Assembly (NCBI GenBank): GCA_963727245.1
Contig: CAVSFO010000001.1
Coordinates: 992,001 to 1,056,000, forward strand
DNA from: JBKQVT01 sp963727245
Lineage (GTDB): Bacteria > Planctomycetota > Planctomycetia > Pirellulales > Thermoguttaceae
DNA length: 64,000 nt
Reading direction: 5' to 3'
The position numbers and the translations under genes were made by a program. The notes below the pieces were generated by a model. It saw only the letters and a program-made list of their open reading frames with translations. It did not search any database and was not told the DNA's origin. How positions within the stretch are numbered: the first letter of the stretch is position 1; each line of letters opens with the position of its first letter. Positions 55,454-64,000 of the stretch are shown here, piece after piece.

Positions 55454-55808
55454 GTCAGGAAGCCCACTCCAGGTTCAACTTGTTTCAACGGGCTTGAGTT
55501 ACGGCACCAATCGCGTGGCCTTCAAGCCGGAAGACGCTGCTCCTCGCTTCAGCAATAGCCGACTGTGGTACGATTATCGTGCTGCCGAGCGTCGCCGTCA
55601 AGTTTTCCCGAAAGCGGTGCTGGCCGCATCCCGGCCGATACGGCAAGTTGACTCCAGCCGCGTCGGGCGAGTCCGGAGCCTTCGGAGGACGTGCTAGGGG
55701 CGCTGGTGGCAGCAGGGCACGTGAAGGTGTCGCCGGTAGTTGGGGAGAGGACGTATTGGACGGCGATGTGAACCGGACGGTGGGCTTGTATTGACAGCAG
55801 CCGGACCG

Positions 55809-56333
55809 CTAGTTGATCTTCAACAGCTCCACCTCAAACTTGAGCGTGGCGTTGGGCGGAATGACACCACCGGCCCCCTGAACGCCGTATCCCAGGTCTG
55901 GCGGAATGGTAAGCTTGCGTTTCCCGCCGACCTTCATCCCTGCGACCCCCTGGTCCCAGCCGGGAATGACGTCACCGGCGCCAAGCGAGAATGAGAACGG
56001 CTGGTTCTTGTCTTTGGAGGAGTCAAACTTCGTACCATCAAGGAGCCAACCCGTGTAATGAACGGTCACGCGGTCACCACTCTTGGCGGAAGGACCCTCG
56101 CCGACGACCTCATCAATGACTGTAAGCCCGGCAGTCTTCCCTGCGTTGTCTTTCGAGGCGGCCGGTGTCGCCTCCTGAGAATCGCGCGGCTGCGACGGTT
56201 GCGCAGCAGGCTGGGCTCCCGAGGGTGTCAATTCATGCGAAGGAACTCCTGGCTGCGTGCTGCATCCGCTTAACCCGATCGCGGTGAACAGGTCGAGCAC
56301 AATTACCAAGAGCAGAGACGATCGTTTTGACAC
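55809..56333 (-). CDS. FKBP-type peptidyl-prolyl isomerase, lipoprotein
   Basis: GTG 56333 follows GGAGG at 6 bp and gives 174 residues. A lipoprotein signal ends in AIGLSGC (about 17-23), then a Pro/Ser/Gln linker, then a full FKBP domain (VTVHYTGWLLDGTKFDSS, VIPGWDQGVAGMKVGGKRK, LTIPPDLGYG, PNATLKFEVELLKI). It should fold proline-containing proteins in the periplasm while anchored to a membrane. The longer frame to 56417 has no ribosome site. Confidence 0.92.
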   Translation of the reverse strand: MSKRSSLLLVIVLDLFTAIGLSGCSTQPGVPSHELTPSGAQPAAQPSQPRDSQEATPAASKDNAGKTAGLTVIDEVVGEGPSAKSGDRVTVHYTGWLLDGTKFDSSKDKNQPFSFSLGAGDVIPGWDQGVAGMKVGGKRKLTIPPDLGYGVQGAGGVIPPNATLKFEVELLKIN

Positions 56334-56444
56334 ATCAACCTCCGAAAAGCAAGTGACTTCATGGGGAAATTCCAGATTGCATGCAGGCCGACAAGCGGTA
56401 GGCCCAGCTAATGCCAACCTCTCATTGTAGGACCGCTGAATACC

Positions 56445-56630
56445 ATGTCAAGAATCCTTGGCTTCGCCATCGCCCGGTCCGGGGCGGCGGGGGCGTCTGT
56501 CGACGGTCTCCGCAGGCTTCTCGGTATCTCTCCGCAGGTTTTGGAGGACCTGCTGAGGGCACGGGTGACGGCGGGGCAGGTCAGCGTCGTTTCGGTCGGC
56601 GGTCGGAGAGTGTACAGGGCGACGGGTTGA
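56445..56630 (+). CDS. Small HTH-like protein
   Basis: This 61-residue frame reads GASVDGLRRLLGISPQVLED, then RVTAGQVSVVSVGGRRVYRA. The pattern is a helix-turn-helix plus a short wing. ATG 56445 has no clear ribosome site. It may be a small DNA-binding protein similar in idea to the HTH pair at 54156-54694. Confidence 0.4.
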   Translation: MSRILGFAIARSGAAGASVDGLRRLLGISPQVLEDLLRARVTAGQVSVVSVGGRRVYRATG

Positions 56631-56710
56631 GTAGTTTTTCGTGCTATAATGGCTGCGGTCGCGGCACTGGCACGTGAGCGACGGTTGTTCAGGTGTTTCG
56701 TGAAGGAGCC

Positions 56711-57947
56711 ATGATGAGCGCCAAGCGAATCCTGGTGCTGGGGGGCGGTTTCGCCGGACTCTGGAGCGCGGTGGGCGCGGCCCGCAAGCTCGACGAGCTG
56801 GGACAGGGGCCGGATGCCGTGGACGTCACCCTGGTGAACCGCGATGCCTACCACAGCATCCGCGTACGCAACTACGAGCCCGACCTGACGTCAGTCCGGG
56901 TTCCCCTGGACGACGTCCTCGGACCCGTGGGAGTCCATCGCGTCGAAGGGGAAGTCGCCGGCATCGATGTGGCCGGGATGACCGTGAGCGTGGAAGCGGC
57001 GAGCGGACGACAAACCCTCCCCTATGACCGCCTCGTCCTGGCACTCGGCAGCCGGCTCCTCCGGCCCGACGTCGCCGGACTGGGCGAACATGCCTTCGAC
57101 GTGGACACCTATGACGGTGCGGCCAAGCTCGATCGCCATCTTCGGTCGCTGCCGACCCGGCCCGAGTCGCCGGGACGGTTTACGGTCATCGTGGTGGGAG
57201 CCGGGTTGACCGGGATCGAGGCGGCAACCGAAATGCCGGGCCGACTGCGTTCGGTCTTGGCCCGGGCCGGCATGACGCGACCGTGCCGCGTCATCCTGGC
57301 CGACCACAGCCCGCTCGTCGGCTCGGCCATGGGGGAATCCGCCCGGCCGGTCATCGAAGAGGCCCTGGCCGCCCTGGGGGTCGAGACGCGGTTGGGGATC
57401 GACGTCGTCTCCGATCGACCCGGCCGGCCTCACCCTGGCGTCCGGCGAGGTCGTTCCCGCAGCGACGGTCGTCTGGTGCGCGGGCATGCGGGCCAACCCG
57501 CTCACCGGGCTGTTCCCCGTCGAGCGCGACCGATTCGGCCGGCTCGCGGTGGACGAGTTCATGCGGGTCAGGGCGGTGCCCGGAGTGTTCGCGGCCGGCG
57601 ACGTGGCCTGGGCCATGATGGACGACTGCCACGTCTCGGTCATGTCCTGCCAGCACGGCCGTCCGACGGGACGCTTTGCGGGGCACAACGTCGTCTGCGA
57701 CCTGTTTGGCCTGCCCATGCTTCCTTTGCGTATCCCCTGGTACGTGACCGTGCTGGATCTGGGCGCCTGGGGGGCCGTCTATACCGAAGGATGGGACAGG
57801 CATGTCGTACGAAAGGGCGCAGCGGCGAAGAGGACCAAGCAGGTCATCAACTGCGAGCGGATTTATCCGCCGTTGACCCGCGACCGCGCGGCGATCCTCG
57901 CCGCCGCAGCGCCTGTGGTCCAAGAGCCCCCTGGAACCCGTCGTTAG
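56711..57947 (+). CDS. NADH dehydrogenase-like flavoprotein (NDH-2 type), one frame break
   Basis: Removing one C at 57411-57412 gives about 411 residues. AAGGAG precedes ATG 56711. Motifs are the FAD-binding GGGFAGLWSAV near the start, the NAD-binding GAGLTGIEAATE (about 158-170) and the second FAD motif VFAAGDVAWAM. A late YVTVLDLGAWGAVYTEGWD segment is typical of NDH-2 relatives. It probably oxidises NADH and reduces quinone at the membrane face. No transmembrane helix is evident. Confidence 0.85.
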
Positions 57948-58074
57948 GGATGCTCGGCCCGCGGACGATGCCCGAACCCTAGCCGCGCCGCACACGCGTG
58001 CCTTGACCCGGACGGCATAATTCAATCGAGAGCTGCTGTCGCCCGCCGCCTTCATCCGAACCAAGGAAAGACCC

Positions 58075-58437
58075 ATGAATACGCTCGGCTATGTCATCGT
58101 CTTCGTCAGCGACATGGAGAAATCCGTCGCCTTTTACCGCGATGTCCTCGGCTTCCCGGTCAGGCACCAGTCCCGCAAATGGACGGAGTTGGACACGGGC
58201 GGAACGACCCTCGCCCTCCACCTGGCGGAGGCCAGCCAGCATCCTCACGCCCACGCGACGATGCCCGCGGGCCACTGCCACGTCGGGCTGACCGTCCCGG
58301 ACCTCGATGCCTTCCATGCCAAGATGGTCGAAAAAGGGGTGACGTGCGTGCAGCCGCCGAAGAAGCAGGACTGGGGGACCCTTGCGGTCTACGCCGATCC
58401 CGATGGGATGCCGGTTTCGGCGTCGGAGGAGGGTTGA
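58075..58437 (+). CDS. VOC/glyoxalase-family protein
   Basis: This 120-residue protein has the vicinal oxygen chelate fold: GYVIVFVSDMEKSVAFYRDV at the start, VLGFPVRHQSRKW, then HVGLTVPDLDAFHAKM and the closing AVYADPDGMPVSAS. Metal-ligand positions His and Glu are partly kept. AAGGAAAG precedes ATG 58075. The family includes glyoxalases, dioxygenases and drug-binding proteins, and the substrate is unknown. A decayed partial copy lies at 59142-59240. Confidence 0.85.
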   Translation: MNTLGYVIVFVSDMEKSVAFYRDVLGFPVRHQSRKWTELDTGGTTLALHLAEASQHPHAHATMPAGHCHVGLTVPDLDAFHAKMVEKGVTCVQPPKKQDWGTLAVYADPDGMPVSASEEG

Positions 58438-58463
58438 CGCCGAAAGGCGACATAGGAATTCGC

Positions 58464-59069
58464 ATGGACCGCCAGTTCTTCGCGGAAATGTACGAGAGCC
58501 AAGCCCCGTGGGACACTGGACGGCCTCAGCCTGCGATCGTCAGGTTGGCCGAGGCGGGCCAAATTCGCGGTAGCGTTCTCGACGTGGGATGCGGTACGGG
58601 CGAGAACGTCTTGTACCTGGCGGTCACGGGCCACGAGACCTGGGGGCTCGACTTCGTGCCTGCCGCTATCGAGCGAGCCGAGGCCAAGGCCGCCCAGCGA
58701 GGGATTGCCGCCCGTTTCCTCGTTGCGAATGCCTTGGAGTTGGACAAGCTTGGAAGGCAGTTCGACACCGTGATCGACTGCGGGCTGTTCCACACCTTCG
58801 ACGACGAGGAGCGTCCCGTGTTCGTCCGGGGGCTCGCGGACGTCCTTCCGTCCGGCGGATTGTTGCACGTCCTCTGCTTCTCCGACGAGGAGCCGGGGAC
58901 CGAAGGGCCGAGACGGGTTTCCCGGCAGGAGATCCGGGACGCCTTCAGGGATGGATGGAAGGTCCAGGGGATCGAGCGGACCAGTTTCGAGTCGGTCGAG
59001 CGGCCGGGCGGGATGGCCGTCAGCCCCGGCGGCCCGAAGGCATGGCTGGCCACGATGGAACGGACGTGA
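58464..59069 (+). CDS. SAM-dependent methyltransferase, thiopurine/tellurite-type
   Basis: This 201-residue protein starts MDRQFFAEMYESQAPWDTG, with PWDTG typical of thiopurine-methyltransferase and TehB-like proteins. Motif I is VLDVGCGTGENVLYL (about 38-52), followed by GLDFVPAAIERA and a post-motif IDCGLFHTFDDEER. ATG 58464 gives this clean start; a longer frame is rejected. It follows the VOC gene by 26 bp and may be co-transcribed. The substrate is unknown. Confidence 0.85.
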   Translation: MDRQFFAEMYESQAPWDTGRPQPAIVRLAEAGQIRGSVLDVGCGTGENVLYLAVTGHETWGLDFVPAAIERAEAKAAQRGIAARFLVANALELDKLGRQFDTVIDCGLFHTFDDEERPVFVRGLADVLPSGGLLHVLCFSDEEPGTEGPRRVSRQEIRDAFRDGWKVQGIERTSFESVERPGGMAVSPGGPKAWLATMERT

Positions 59070-59141
59070 AACGTCCCCCATGTCCGAGCCTGCGGGCAGC
59101 CGCGAACTTCGACGTGACCGCCGATTCCCGACGAAGGGCCA

Positions 59142-59240
59142 GCCCTTGCGGACCTTGACGCCTTCCATGCTCAGATGGTCGGCAAGGGCGTAAAGTGCAT
59201 CCGGCAGCCGAAGTAGGAACACTTCGGGACTTCGACGTCG
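59142..59240 (+). pseudogene. Decayed partial copy of the VOC gene
   Basis: The translated segment LADLDAFHAQMVGKGVKCIR followed by QPK, a stop and EHFGT aligns with the VOC protein segment PDLDAFHAKMVEKGVTCV, QPPK and QDWGT. It has no start and an internal stop. It lies about 800 bp after the intact gene. A tandem duplication followed by decay explains it. The rest of 59070-59479 shows nothing. Confidence 0.65.
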
Positions 59241-59479
59241 GCATCCGTCCTTGCTTCCCAAGGCGGTCGTCAACGGCGTTCCAACCGCGCCATTCAGTCC
59301 CGTCGCCAAAGTCTACGTCCGCTTACCCCCGGAACAGGACCTTCAAGCTGGTATGGCACGACCGAATGTGAGGACACCACGGTGAACGAAACGCATGGGC
59401 TTTCCGGAATACGAGCGGCGGGGCATAGGATCCCGTCGATAAGAAGCGTGGGCATCGACCCAGGAAAGAAGAGACTACC

Positions 59480-59899
59480 ATGCCATTCGGGATTCCATCG
59501 GCTGCGTTGCTGCGTGACACTTTTCGGCGTGCCGTCAAGCAAGCTTTGGAGAAGTGCGAGGAAACTCACCCTACTCATTATCGGACTCGTTGTCGCTTTC
59601 TGGCGAGCGCCCCGTGGATCGAAATCGGGCCGAACGTCCAAGCCATCCAGGTGGACGAAGCGGAGTTCCTGATTCGAGGTTCTTGGCAATACACCATCGA
59701 TCTCGACACCAGGGGCCAGTTCGAGATTGCCCAGGCCCAGGTACGTGAGATCGCTTCACTCTTGACGTTCGGCGGTTCCGCACGGGGAACCCGTGAAGGG
59801 GACGTTCGATTTTCCGCCGAGCGAAACCTCGGCAAGCGGGGAGAGAGTAACCTGTTGGTTCAGGGGGTTTGCGCGGTCAAGTGCAATGCCCCTGCCTGA
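59480..59899 (+). CDS. Hypothetical protein
   Basis: ATG 59480 follows AGGAAAGAAGAGA and opens 139 residues. The first 100 residues look like a real protein (LLRDTFRRAVKQALEKCEET, then AIQVDEAEFLIRGSWQYTID). The last 40 residues are less convincing. No domain, signal or membrane segment is recognised. 59900-60239 holds no gene I can support. Confidence 0.45.
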   Translation: MPFGIPSAALLRDTFRRAVKQALEKCEETHPTHYRTRCRFLASAPWIEIGPNVQAIQVDEAEFLIRGSWQYTIDLDTRGQFEIAQAQVREIASLLTFGGSARGTREGDVRFSAERNLGKRGESNLLVQGVCAVKCNAPA

Positions 59900-60239
59900 G
59901 CACTCCTTGCTTGGTGAACTGACCTCGGGCCATGTTGCCGCCGAGACTATGATCAGCTCCGCAGATCGATCCCCCATTCTCCCTTCACGAGGTCAGGCAC
60001 AACCTCGAATGCGGCCCGCCCGTCGGCCCACTTGAGCGTCTCGGGAGAAGATAACGGGCCGCCGTTGTTCTCTCGGAACGCTCCGCCTACCACCCTTCGC
60101 CATAGGTCGTTCACTTCAATATCCCTGCCCGGGCAACCAGGGGACCTTGCCTTTTCTTCCAAACCGACTCTAATAGCCACGTCCCCTGTTGCGGACAGAC
60201 AAACTGTCGTTTCCATTACCGATGAGGAGAAGAAGTGCC

Positions 60240-60575
60240 ATGGCCAAAGCCGCCCCCGCCGCCAAGAAGCCCCTGACCAAGACCGAACTGATGTCCAACA
60301 TCGCCGCCGCCACCGACGTGCCCAAGAAGCAGGTCGCTGCCGTGCTGGAGGCCCTGGCCGCCGAAATCAAGAAGAGCCTCGGCAGCAAGGGCGCCGGCGT
60401 GGTCACGATCCCGGGCCTGGTGAAGATCGAGAAGAAGAACGTTCCTGCCCGTAAGGCGCAGAAGGGCGTGCCGAACCCGTTCAAGCCCGGCGAGTTGATG
60501 GACCGTCCCGCCAAGCCCGCCTACAACAAGGTCAAGGTGCGGGCATTGAAGCTGCTCAAGGACATGGCGAAGTAG
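60240..60575 (+). CDS. HU-like DNA-binding protein with basic N-terminus
   Basis: This 111-residue protein has a Lys/Ala/Pro leader (MAKAAPAAKKPLTKTELMSN) and an HU-type core (VPKKQVAAVLEALAAEIKKS, GAGVVTIPGLVKIEKKNVPA). The arm region is RKAQKGVPNPFKPGE. The standard RNPQTGE arm is altered, placing it in the divergent HU-like family common in planctomycetes. GAGGAGAAG precedes ATG 60240. A strong terminator follows. Confidence 0.85.
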   Translation: MAKAAPAAKKPLTKTELMSNIAAATDVPKKQVAAVLEALAAEIKKSLGSKGAGVVTIPGLVKIEKKNVPARKAQKGVPNPFKPGELMDRPAKPAYNKVKVRALKLLKDMAK

Positions 60576-60631
60576 TGGCGGAACCTGCTGGCGTGGACAA
60601 GGCAGAGTCGCAGGATGTCGCACTGCCTACC

Positions 60632-60664
60632 AGCCCTACGGAAGACAGCCGCTTCCGTAGGGCT
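60632..60664. terminator. Strong hairpin between convergent genes
   Basis: AGCCCTACGGAAG (60632-60644) pairs perfectly with CTTCCGTAGGGCT (60652-60664) across a 7-base loop, followed by TTG. It lies 57 bp after the HU-like gene and 72 bp beyond the end of the opposite-strand gene, so it can end both transcripts. Confidence 0.8.
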
Positions 60665-60735
60665 TTGTCATTGCGCCCCGCCGAGAAGGACCACCACGGA
60701 CGCGGCGAACCATTGCCCTCCAGCCCATCTCCTCT

Positions 60736-61314
60736 CTATTTCTCGTTTCCACTGGCTGGCGGGCCGCCGCCAGGCTTGGCCGGGAGCACCTGAAGTGTCT
60801 CGATTCGATGCCGCTCGACATCGGTGTGGAACCTGATGGTCACCCTGTCGCCCTTTTTCAGGGCCTTCAGCCTGGCCACCATGTTCCCGGGCGGCCAACT
60901 GATCGCGTAGCCGTCCAGCGGCCCGTTCTTGGGTTTCACCGCAACCCAGAAATCGTTGCTGAAGCGGACCTCGCCGGTCACCGTCCCCTTCAGCGGCGTC
61001 TTGGCTCTCTGCATCGAGAGCACCTTGTTGCCGTCATCGCCCTTGACATAGGTGAATCGCACGCGATCGGGGACGAAGACGCCCTTGCCCTTGGGCGGGA
61101 AGGCGAACGTGCTCTTGTCGAAGCCTTCCGCGAGCGCGAACTTGGCGGGGGCATCTTCGCCATCGACCCAGATCATGGCGATATTCGCCTTGTTGTCCGT
61201 CAGGACGCCCACGGCGGCGATGGGTTTGCCCGGCTTGGCATCCTTGGGACCGTCAGCCGCGATCGCGCCGCCGGCCAACAACGCCGTCGCCATAACGATT
61301 GCCGCCTTTCGCAT
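60736..61314 (-). CDS. Exported protein of unknown function
   Basis: ATG 61314 follows AAGGAGAGA and gives 192 residues. A signal peptide (about 1-20, ending GGAIAAD) is clear. The mature part has short beta-like segments (GVLTDNKANIAMIWVDGED, VRFTYVKGDDGNKVLSMQ, KKGDRVTIRFHTDVERHRIE). I do not recognise the family. The protein is probably periplasmic. The longer frame to 61434 is rejected. Confidence 0.6.
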   Translation of the reverse strand: MRKAAIVMATALLAGGAIAADGPKDAKPGKPIAAVGVLTDNKANIAMIWVDGEDAPAKFALAEGFDKSTFAFPPKGKGVFVPDRVRFTYVKGDDGNKVLSMQRAKTPLKGTVTGEVRFSNDFWVAVKPKNGPLDGYAISWPPGNMVARLKALKKGDRVTIRFHTDVERHRIETLQVLPAKPGGGPPASGNEK

Positions 61315-61521
61315 CGTTGTCTCTCCTTGCGTGTCGAACGTGTTGGGTCGGAAAGGGAGCCGCAGTGGCGGCCACTCCCCCGACATTATATGCTGGGAGC
61401 GGATGATTCGGCAAACCGATGCGAAGGAGGCCACGAAGAAGCCCCAAGCCGTCAGGCCGTCGGCGTAGGGGCATTGGCTTCCGTAGTTGCCTTGGACCAG
61501 AATTGAGGAATCCTGACTTCT

Positions 61522-62346
61522 TTACCGCTTCTGGGACAAGGGATTCGCCAAGGCGTGCGCCAGCCGCCATCCGCAGCCCATCATCACGATCTGTGAAATG
61601 CCGAACCACGCCAGGATGACGGTAACCACCACCGCCGCAACCAGAGTCCACCAGCGGAATCTCTGACTGAGGTCGGCGCACGATGCCCTGGTCGTCGCCA
61701 CCCTCGCATCCAGTTTCTCGATTCGAGCGCACATGCTCGCCAACTTCCCGTCCAGGTCGGCCACACGGGCGACGATCCCCACGGCGGCTTTGCGGGCGAG
61801 TTTTCCCTTGTCCCGAAGTTCGATGAGTTCCACGCGTATGGCTTGGAGCTTGGCAATGGCGTCGGTCAGGGCGTCCGCGCATGCCTGGACCTGGTGGGCT
61901 ACTGTCAATCCTGCGGATTCCTGATGCGAGGCGGCATATTCCGAGGACACCACGGCTTCGGACACCCTACTGACGCCGCCGGCAATCGCGTGGCTGGAAT
62001 CCAGCCAAGATTCCGCCGACCTTAGCTCCTGATAGACCTCTTCCAAGGTTTGCAGCAACGGCTCGCACTCTCTTCTTGCGTTTGCCTCCGCGCTCCTCAA
62101 CCGCTCTGCGATCCTCGACATTTCGCTGACCCGACGGCGGCTCCTTTCCAACACCTGCTTCACGCGATCAAGTTTGATGTCCACGAAGCCGAGCGCTTCG
62201 TCGGCGGTTCCAAACACGGCAGCGCCTACGGGGTCCACACGACTCTTGCCCACCCAGACACCGACGATCCCTCCGATGCACAGGAACAGGCCGAGGACCG
62301 CCAGTAGAAGAGTTCCATGCCCAGCCAAGCGTCGAACAATGTTCAT
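61522..62346 (-). CDS. Membrane protein with two end helices and a long coiled coil
   Basis: ATG 62346 follows GGAGG. The 274-residue protein has a helix at about 9-31 (TLLLAVLGLFLCIGGIVGVW) and another at about 236-256 (LVAAVVVTVILAWFGISQIV). The part between them is almost wholly helical with heptad-like spacing, so it forms a periplasmic or cytoplasmic coiled coil. The shape is like a signalling or structural scaffold, but no signalling domain is seen. It lies next to the STAS gene. Confidence 0.6.
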   Translation of the reverse strand: MNIVRRLAGHGTLLLAVLGLFLCIGGIVGVWVGKSRVDPVGAAVFGTADEALGFVDIKLDRVKQVLERSRRRVSEMSRIAERLRSAEANARRECEPLLQTLEEVYQELRSAESWLDSSHAIAGGVSRVSEAVVSSEYAASHQESAGLTVAHQVQACADALTDAIAKLQAIRVELIELRDKGKLARKAAVGIVARVADLDGKLASMCARIEKLDARVATTRASCADLSQRFRWWTLVAAVVVTVILAWFGISQIVMMGCGWRLAHALANPLSQKR

Positions 62347-62438
62347 ACGATCCTCCAAGGGCGCGAGGACGGGTTACGTTGATGGAAATCGATCTCTGAA
62401 GGTCGGTGCCGAGCCGAAATAGAAACGGGTATCCGCCG

Positions 62439-62840
62439 TCACGTCAAGTCATGACGCGACTGGCGGTGCCTGCGAAAGAATGACGTGCCGCTCGCCTTGA
62501 ACGACGCCATGGCATCGGCAGCGTCCGCATGGATGTCGAACACCTTGTCAAGGCCGGTGATCTTGAACACTTGGCCGATGTCGGGGCTGATGTTGCACAG
62601 CTTCAGTGAGATCTTGAATTCCGTGCACTTCTTCTTCACCCGAATCAGCACGCCCAACGCCGCCGAGGACATGAACCCCACGTGACCAAAGTGCAACAAC
62701 ACGTTGCTCTCTTCGGTCTTGTCCAACAGTTCCACGATCTCTCGATAGCACTGCTCGATGACCGCTCCGTCCACGAACCGTGCTACGTCCACGAAAATGA
62801 CGCGGATCTCGTCCTTAACTTCGCTCTTGACTATTGCCAT
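62439..62840 (-). CDS. STAS-domain anti-sigma factor antagonist
   Basis: ATG 62840 follows AAGGGAG and gives 133 residues. The STAS fold is clear (SEVKDEIRVIFVDVARFVDG, VLLHFGHVGFMSSAALGVLI, then SLKLCNISPDIGQVFKITGL). The phosphorylatable Ser lies in FMSSAALG, the usual site. In partner switching, a kinase phosphorylates this residue and a PP2C phosphatase removes it. A SpoIIE-type phosphatase is encoded just upstream on the same strand. Confidence 0.85.
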   Translation of the reverse strand: MAIVKSEVKDEIRVIFVDVARFVDGAVIEQCYREIVELLDKTEESNVLLHFGHVGFMSSAALGVLIRVKKKCTEFKISLKLCNISPDIGQVFKITGLDKVFDIHADAADAMASFKASGTSFFRRHRQSRHDLT

Positions 62841-62924
62841 GGCTCGCTCCCTTCGAATCAAGTTGGGGCCAACGATGCGCCGGCCTGGAATTATCACCAG
62901 TATACCAGTGCTTTCAGACTTTCG

Positions 62925-63074
62925 CTATTCGTACAACACCAAGCTGTTGAACCACTTGGTGGGCGGCAATCGGTCCATCACCAGACCGTTTGGCGGCGAG
63001 TCGCAAACACATTCGACAAAGTCGTCGATCTTCCACATGTGGCGCAGTTCGGTGTTGAAAACTCTGCGGATCAT
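62925..63074 (-). CDS. Possible 49-residue protein between phosphatase and STAS genes
   Basis: The frame reads MIRRVFNTELRHMWKIDDFV, then ECVCDSPPNGLVMDRLPPTK and WFNSLVLYE. Its composition is protein-like, but no ribosome site or family is recognised. It lies in the 285-bp gap between the phosphatase and STAS genes. It could be a small partner-switch component or chance. Confidence 0.35.
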   Translation of the reverse strand: MIRRVFNTELRHMWKIDDFVECVCDSPPNGLVMDRLPPTKWFNSLVLYE

Positions 63075-63125
63075 GGACCGACCGCACTTTGACGCCGCTC
63101 GCCGTTTTCTGCTGGAATCCTTGGC

Positions 63126-64000
63126 CTAGGGGACTGAGACGGCCAGAATCGATAGGTCGTCGCTGAGGCGCTCTTCGCCTCGCCAGGCAAGGACCTTCTG
63201 GACCAGGGATTCGACGGTTTCTTGCAAGCCGAGTGCCTGGCCTTCGGCGATAGCGCTAAGCAACCGCTCATTGCCGAACTCCTCATCCTGGGCATTCACC
63301 TCCTCGGTCACGCCGTCCGAATGGAGATACAAGCGATCGCCACGCTGCAAATCGATTACCGACTCGTCATATTCTGCCTCATCGATCATGCCGATAGCGA
63401 AGCCCATCACGTCGAGGCGTTTGGGGGGACTTCCCTGGCGGACCAAGATTGGTGCGGGATGCCCGGCAACCGTGAAGCGAAACCGATGGGTACGAACGTC
63501 CAAGAGTCCGTAGATCATCGTAAAATAGTGATCTCCGTTCGACTCCATCGGGTAGAGTGAGTTCAGCCTGGAGGCCACCAGTACCGGGTCCACGGCATCG
63601 GGGCTCGTACCGGGACCGGCCACGAGGGAAGGCGCGCTCTCCCGCGCGGATGCAGGCTCCGAGTGGCCGTCACCGAAAGCAGGGCGGCCGGCACGCCGTG
63701 CCCGCTGACGTCCAGCAGGTAAAGGGCGATCAGGTCATCGTTGATCCGGACGATGTTGAGGGCGTCTCCGGCCAACTCGTCACAAGGCCTGTACGTCCAG
63801 GCGAAGTTCAACCCCTGGATCTCAGGAAAGCCTTCGGGCAGGAGCATCCGTTGTACACGGGCGGCTGCATCCAGGTCTCGCTTCATGCGCTGATTCGCAC
63901 GGAAGAGATCCTCGTTCTGCCGCTCGATCTTCGCGAAGGCTTCCTGCAACTGCTGCGTCATGCTGTTGAATGCCTTGGAGAAGTCTCCCATGAAATCGAC
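63126..64000 (-). CDS. SpoIIE/PP2C-type serine phosphatase, 5' end beyond window, one frame break
   Basis: The frame runs off the right edge, where VDFMGDFSKAFNSMTQQLQE looks like the end of a HAMP or linker helix, so a sensor domain probably lies outside. A coiled linker (EDLFRANQRMKRDLDAAARV) leads to the SpoIIE domain: RVQRMLLP, CDELAGDALN, LLDVSGHGVPAAL, and RGDRLYLHSDGVTEEVN, then RLSDDLSILAV. The key metal-binding Asp residues are present. One base is short in the CCC at 63641-63643. It should dephosphorylate the STAS protein encoded downstream. Confidence 0.85.

Noticed and set aside
59953..60216. 87-residue minus-strand frame before the HU-like gene
   Set aside because: It spans the expected promoter region of the HU-like gene, has no ribosome site and matches no family I know.
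1..64000. CRISPR arrays, tRNA and rRNA genes
   Set aside because: No regularly spaced direct repeats of suitable length and no tRNA or rRNA signatures were seen by eye on either strand.

Overview
The window looks like GC-rich draft sequence from an uncultured planctomycete, probably a Pirellulales relative (inference). The clues are a split Tad/Flp pilus cluster with planctomycete-style accessory lipoproteins, small mobile palindromes carrying AGCGCAAGCGAGGG-type and GGGACAGGCACC/GGGACAGTCCCC-type arms, a stand-alone LuxR helix-turn-helix, and HU-like proteins. No rRNA, tRNA, CRISPR array or intact transposase was seen. The sequence carries at least 16 single-base frame breaks, about one per 4 kb. 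Nearly all can be repaired by changing one base in a short mononucleotide run, so most broken genes are probably intact in the organism. Affected genes are given here as one feature with the break noted.

Layout. 1-5.2 kb: two methyltransferases, then a metal-responsive-looking operon (thioredoxin-like protein with a Cys/His tail, MacB/FtsX permease, LolD-like ATPase, ArsR regulator). 5.6-8.1 kb: N-terminally truncated large helical protein. 8.3-10.1 kb: small exported and His-rich proteins, with a 48-bp repeat present twice. 10.4-24.7 kb: Tad pilus cluster (Flp pilin, TadE-like, CpaB, TadG-like, CpaE, CpaF, TadB, TadC, DUF192 protein, CpaC secretin, lipoprotein, TPR lipoprotein, HTH protein), interrupted by four palindromic repeats. 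25.4-28.3 kb: radical-SAM-like protein, LssY_C protein, HU protein.

28.3-51.9 kb is a c-type cytochrome island. On the minus strand lie hemA, resB and ccsA (heme synthesis and System II cytochrome c maturation). Next come a 14-heme MtrA/DmsE-like lipoprotein and a large beta-barrel protein (an MtrAB-like pair). Facing them are three minus-strand genes: a tetraheme c554-like protein, an 11-heme/cytochrome b fusion, and a NapC-anchored 12-heme protein. Divergent from those is a Rieske/cytochrome b/9-heme complex, followed by ccmE, ccmF, ccmA, ccmB, ccmC and ccmD (System I with a CxxxY-type CcmE). Together these could oxidise quinol, pass electrons through periplasmic multihemes and move them across the outer membrane, with two cytochrome maturation systems encoded alongside. 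This is the most interesting part of the window.

52-64 kb is a mixed region. It holds a small Cys-ended conserved protein, a possible methyltransferase remnant, two adjacent excisionase-like HTH proteins, dCTP deaminase, an FKBP lipoprotein, an NADH-dehydrogenase-like flavoprotein, a VOC protein with a decayed partial copy nearby, a methyltransferase, an HU-like protein with a terminator, an exported protein, a membrane-anchored coiled-coil protein, and a STAS/SpoIIE-phosphatase pair that runs off the end.
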